Below are positions 22,761 through 24,046 of a stretch of DNA of 24,046 nt, piece after piece (within the stretch, counting starts at the first letter, position 1; every line of letters begins with the position of its first letter). Source of the DNA: a virus. The DNA lies in the IMG/VR virus record IMGVR_UViG_3300032331_001206, positions 1-24,046 of that record; one strand, written 5' to 3'. The position numbers were made by a program, and so were the translations under genes. Below the pieces are notes generated by a model. That model worked only from the letters and a program-made list of their open reading frames with translations. It was not told the origin of the DNA and made no database searches.

Positions 22761-24046
22761 ATGACGTTAAGCACACTATCCTCGTATGGAATACATTTCC
22801 AGACGAAAGTAATATCTTCCTTATTAACACATAAGGAATTTTTAGTCAACATACATGACATTATAAGCGAAGAGTATTTCGATAACTCAGCTCATAAATG
22901 GGTCATAAGTGAAATCTTAAAGTACTATGACAAATACCATACTACACCAAGTATGGAAGTCTTGAAAGTACAAGTTAAGAAAATTGATAATGAAGTTCTA
23001 CAATTATCGATTAAAGAACAATTAAAAGAAGCATATAAAGCATCAGACGATGATTTAGCTTATGTAGAGGAAGAGTTTTCTAACTTCTGTAAAAACCAAC
23101 AATTAAAGAAAGCATTATTAACATCAGTAGATTTATTAAATGCTGGTGATTATGATTCAATTAGAAACTTAGTTGATAACGCTTTAAAAGCTGGTGGTGA
23201 TAAGAATTTAGGATTAGAATATAGTAAAGATATTGAGTCTCGATATAGAGAAGAAAATAGAACTCCAATTCCTACACCTTGGGTTTTGTTTAATGACTTA
23301 TTACAAGGTGGTTTAGGTGAAGGTGACTTTGGATTGATATTTGGTAATCCGGGAGGAGGTAAATCATGGACATTAATTGCTTTAGGAGCACATGCTGTTC
23401 AATTAGGTTTTAATGTAGTACATTATACTTTAGAGTTAGGTGAAGATTATGTTGGGAGACGATATGATGCTTGTTTAACAGGTATTCCTGTTAATAACAT
23501 TATGAGTTTTAAAGACCAAGTCGAAAAAGAGATATTAGAACTACCAGGTAATTTAGTTATTAAAGAATACTCACCTGGTAAAGCATCTATTTCAACAATT
23601 GAATCACATATTCAAAAGTGTATTGACTTAGATTTTAAACCAGACTTAGTGATTATCGATTACGTAGACTTACTTCGATCAAAAAGAAACAATCGTGAGC
23701 GTAAAGATGAAATTGATGATATTTATCTTAGTACTAAAGGTCTTGCTCGTGAGTTAAAACTTCCTATATGGAGTGTATCTCAAGTTAATAGAGCAGGAGC
23801 TAAAGACGATATTATTGAGGGTGATAAAGCCGCAGGTAGCTATGACAAAATCATGATTACAGATGTGGCTATTTCTCTCTCACGTAAAAAAGAAGATAAA
23901 GTGAAAGGAACAGGTCGTTTTCATATAATGAAAAATAGATATGGTATGGATGGCTTAACATTCGGAGCCAAAATAGACACATCTACAGGTCATATGGAAA
24001 TCTTTGACAACTACGATGACGATCCAGATCAATATACTCCTTCAAA
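22761..24046 (+). CDS. Replicative DNA helicase, DnaB/gp41-like (3' end outside window)
   Basis: The reading frame from ATG 22761 stays open to the last base: 428 codons without a stop. The N-terminal 160 residues are helical, as expected for the primase-interacting domain. The RecA-like motor has Walker A GNPGGGKS (195-202), a Walker B strand LVIIDYVDLL with Asp300, and later WSVSQVNR and IMKNRYGMDG segments typical of DnaB motifs H3 and H4. It unwinds duplex ahead of the polymerase as a hexamer. The start lies 9 nt after the nuclease stop with leader aaataaaagttATG. It appears nearly complete at the edge, since the sequence after the last motor strand (FDNYDDDPDQYTP) is the kind of polar tail that ends this family. 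Confidence 0.9.
   Translation, partial: MTLSTLSSYGIHFQTKVISSLLTHKEFLVNIHDIISEEYFDNSAHKWVISEILKYYDKYHTTPSMEVLKVQVKKIDNEVLQLSIKEQLKEAYKASDDDLAYVEEEFSNFCKNQQLKKALLTSVDLLNAGDYDSIRNLVDNALKAGGDKNLGLEYSKDIESRYREENRTPIPTPWVLFNDLLQGGLGEGDFGLIFGNPGGGKSWTLIALGAHAVQLGFNVVHYTLELGEDYVGRRYDACLTGIPVNNIMSFKDQVEKEILELPGNLVIKEYSPGKASISTIESHIQKCIDLDFKPDLVIIDYVDLLRSKRNNRERKDEIDDIYLSTKGLARELKLPIWSVSQVNRAGAKDDIIEGDKAAGSYDKIMITDVAISLSRKKEDKVKGTGRFHIMKNRYGMDGLTFGAKIDTSTGHMEIFDNYDDDPDQYTPS

Overview
The window is a low-GC, gene-dense, entirely plus-strand segment of a contractile-tailed (T4-like, myovirus-type) bacteriophage genome. The phage call rests on a tail sheath C-terminus, a gp19-type tail tube protein, a tape measure protein and its chaperone genes, a LysM baseplate protein, a hub with a fused peptidoglycan hydrolase, repeat-rich tail fibres, and a replication block with gp32-like SSB, UvsX-like recombinase, FEN/RNase H-type nuclease and DnaB/gp41-like helicase. 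The host is probably a member of the Bacteroidota (inference). Most starts lack a Shine-Dalgarno sequence and sit behind A-rich leaders such as aataaaagttATG, two intergenic promoters fit the TTTG-N20-TAnnTT layout of that phylum, and the tape measure C-terminus and the fibre repeats (IGTTTxxGYKLDVSGS) have a flavobacterial flavour.

Layout. 2-109: end of the tail sheath gene. 148-636: tail tube, closed by a hairpin terminator. 734-1730: tape-measure chaperone pair in two overlapping frames joined at a T7 run, a probable programmed frameshift. 1773-4631: tape measure. 4670-7248: a 58-aa gene followed by an 800-aa tube-initiator-like baseplate protein. 7251-11842: LysM/gp53-like wedge protein, hub-hydrolase and two unassigned structural proteins. 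11842-17873: an unassigned protein and a fibre/adhesin module of four genes. 17921-19634: a short, divergent family A DNA polymerase and a conserved unknown. 19754-24046: SSB, UvsX, 5' nuclease and the replicative helicase, which runs off the window.

How it works together. The first 17.9 kb builds the tail and its host-recognition fibres, and the last 6 kb copies and recombines the genome. The two halves appear to be read from different promoters. An exact 14-nt AT-rich element lies before three structural clusters, with looser copies before two others. A TTTGGCCT-N16-TATATTA element lies before the polymerase and before the SSB-helicase run.

Most worth a second look: the +1 (or -2) frameshift at 1445-1451, the two shared promoter architectures, the exonuclease-degenerate family A polymerase in a T4-like replication block, an SSB lacking the gp32 zinc ligands, and the small or unassigned genes at 4670 and 19188. 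I see no CRISPR array, tRNA, integrase, transposon or diversity-generating retroelement.
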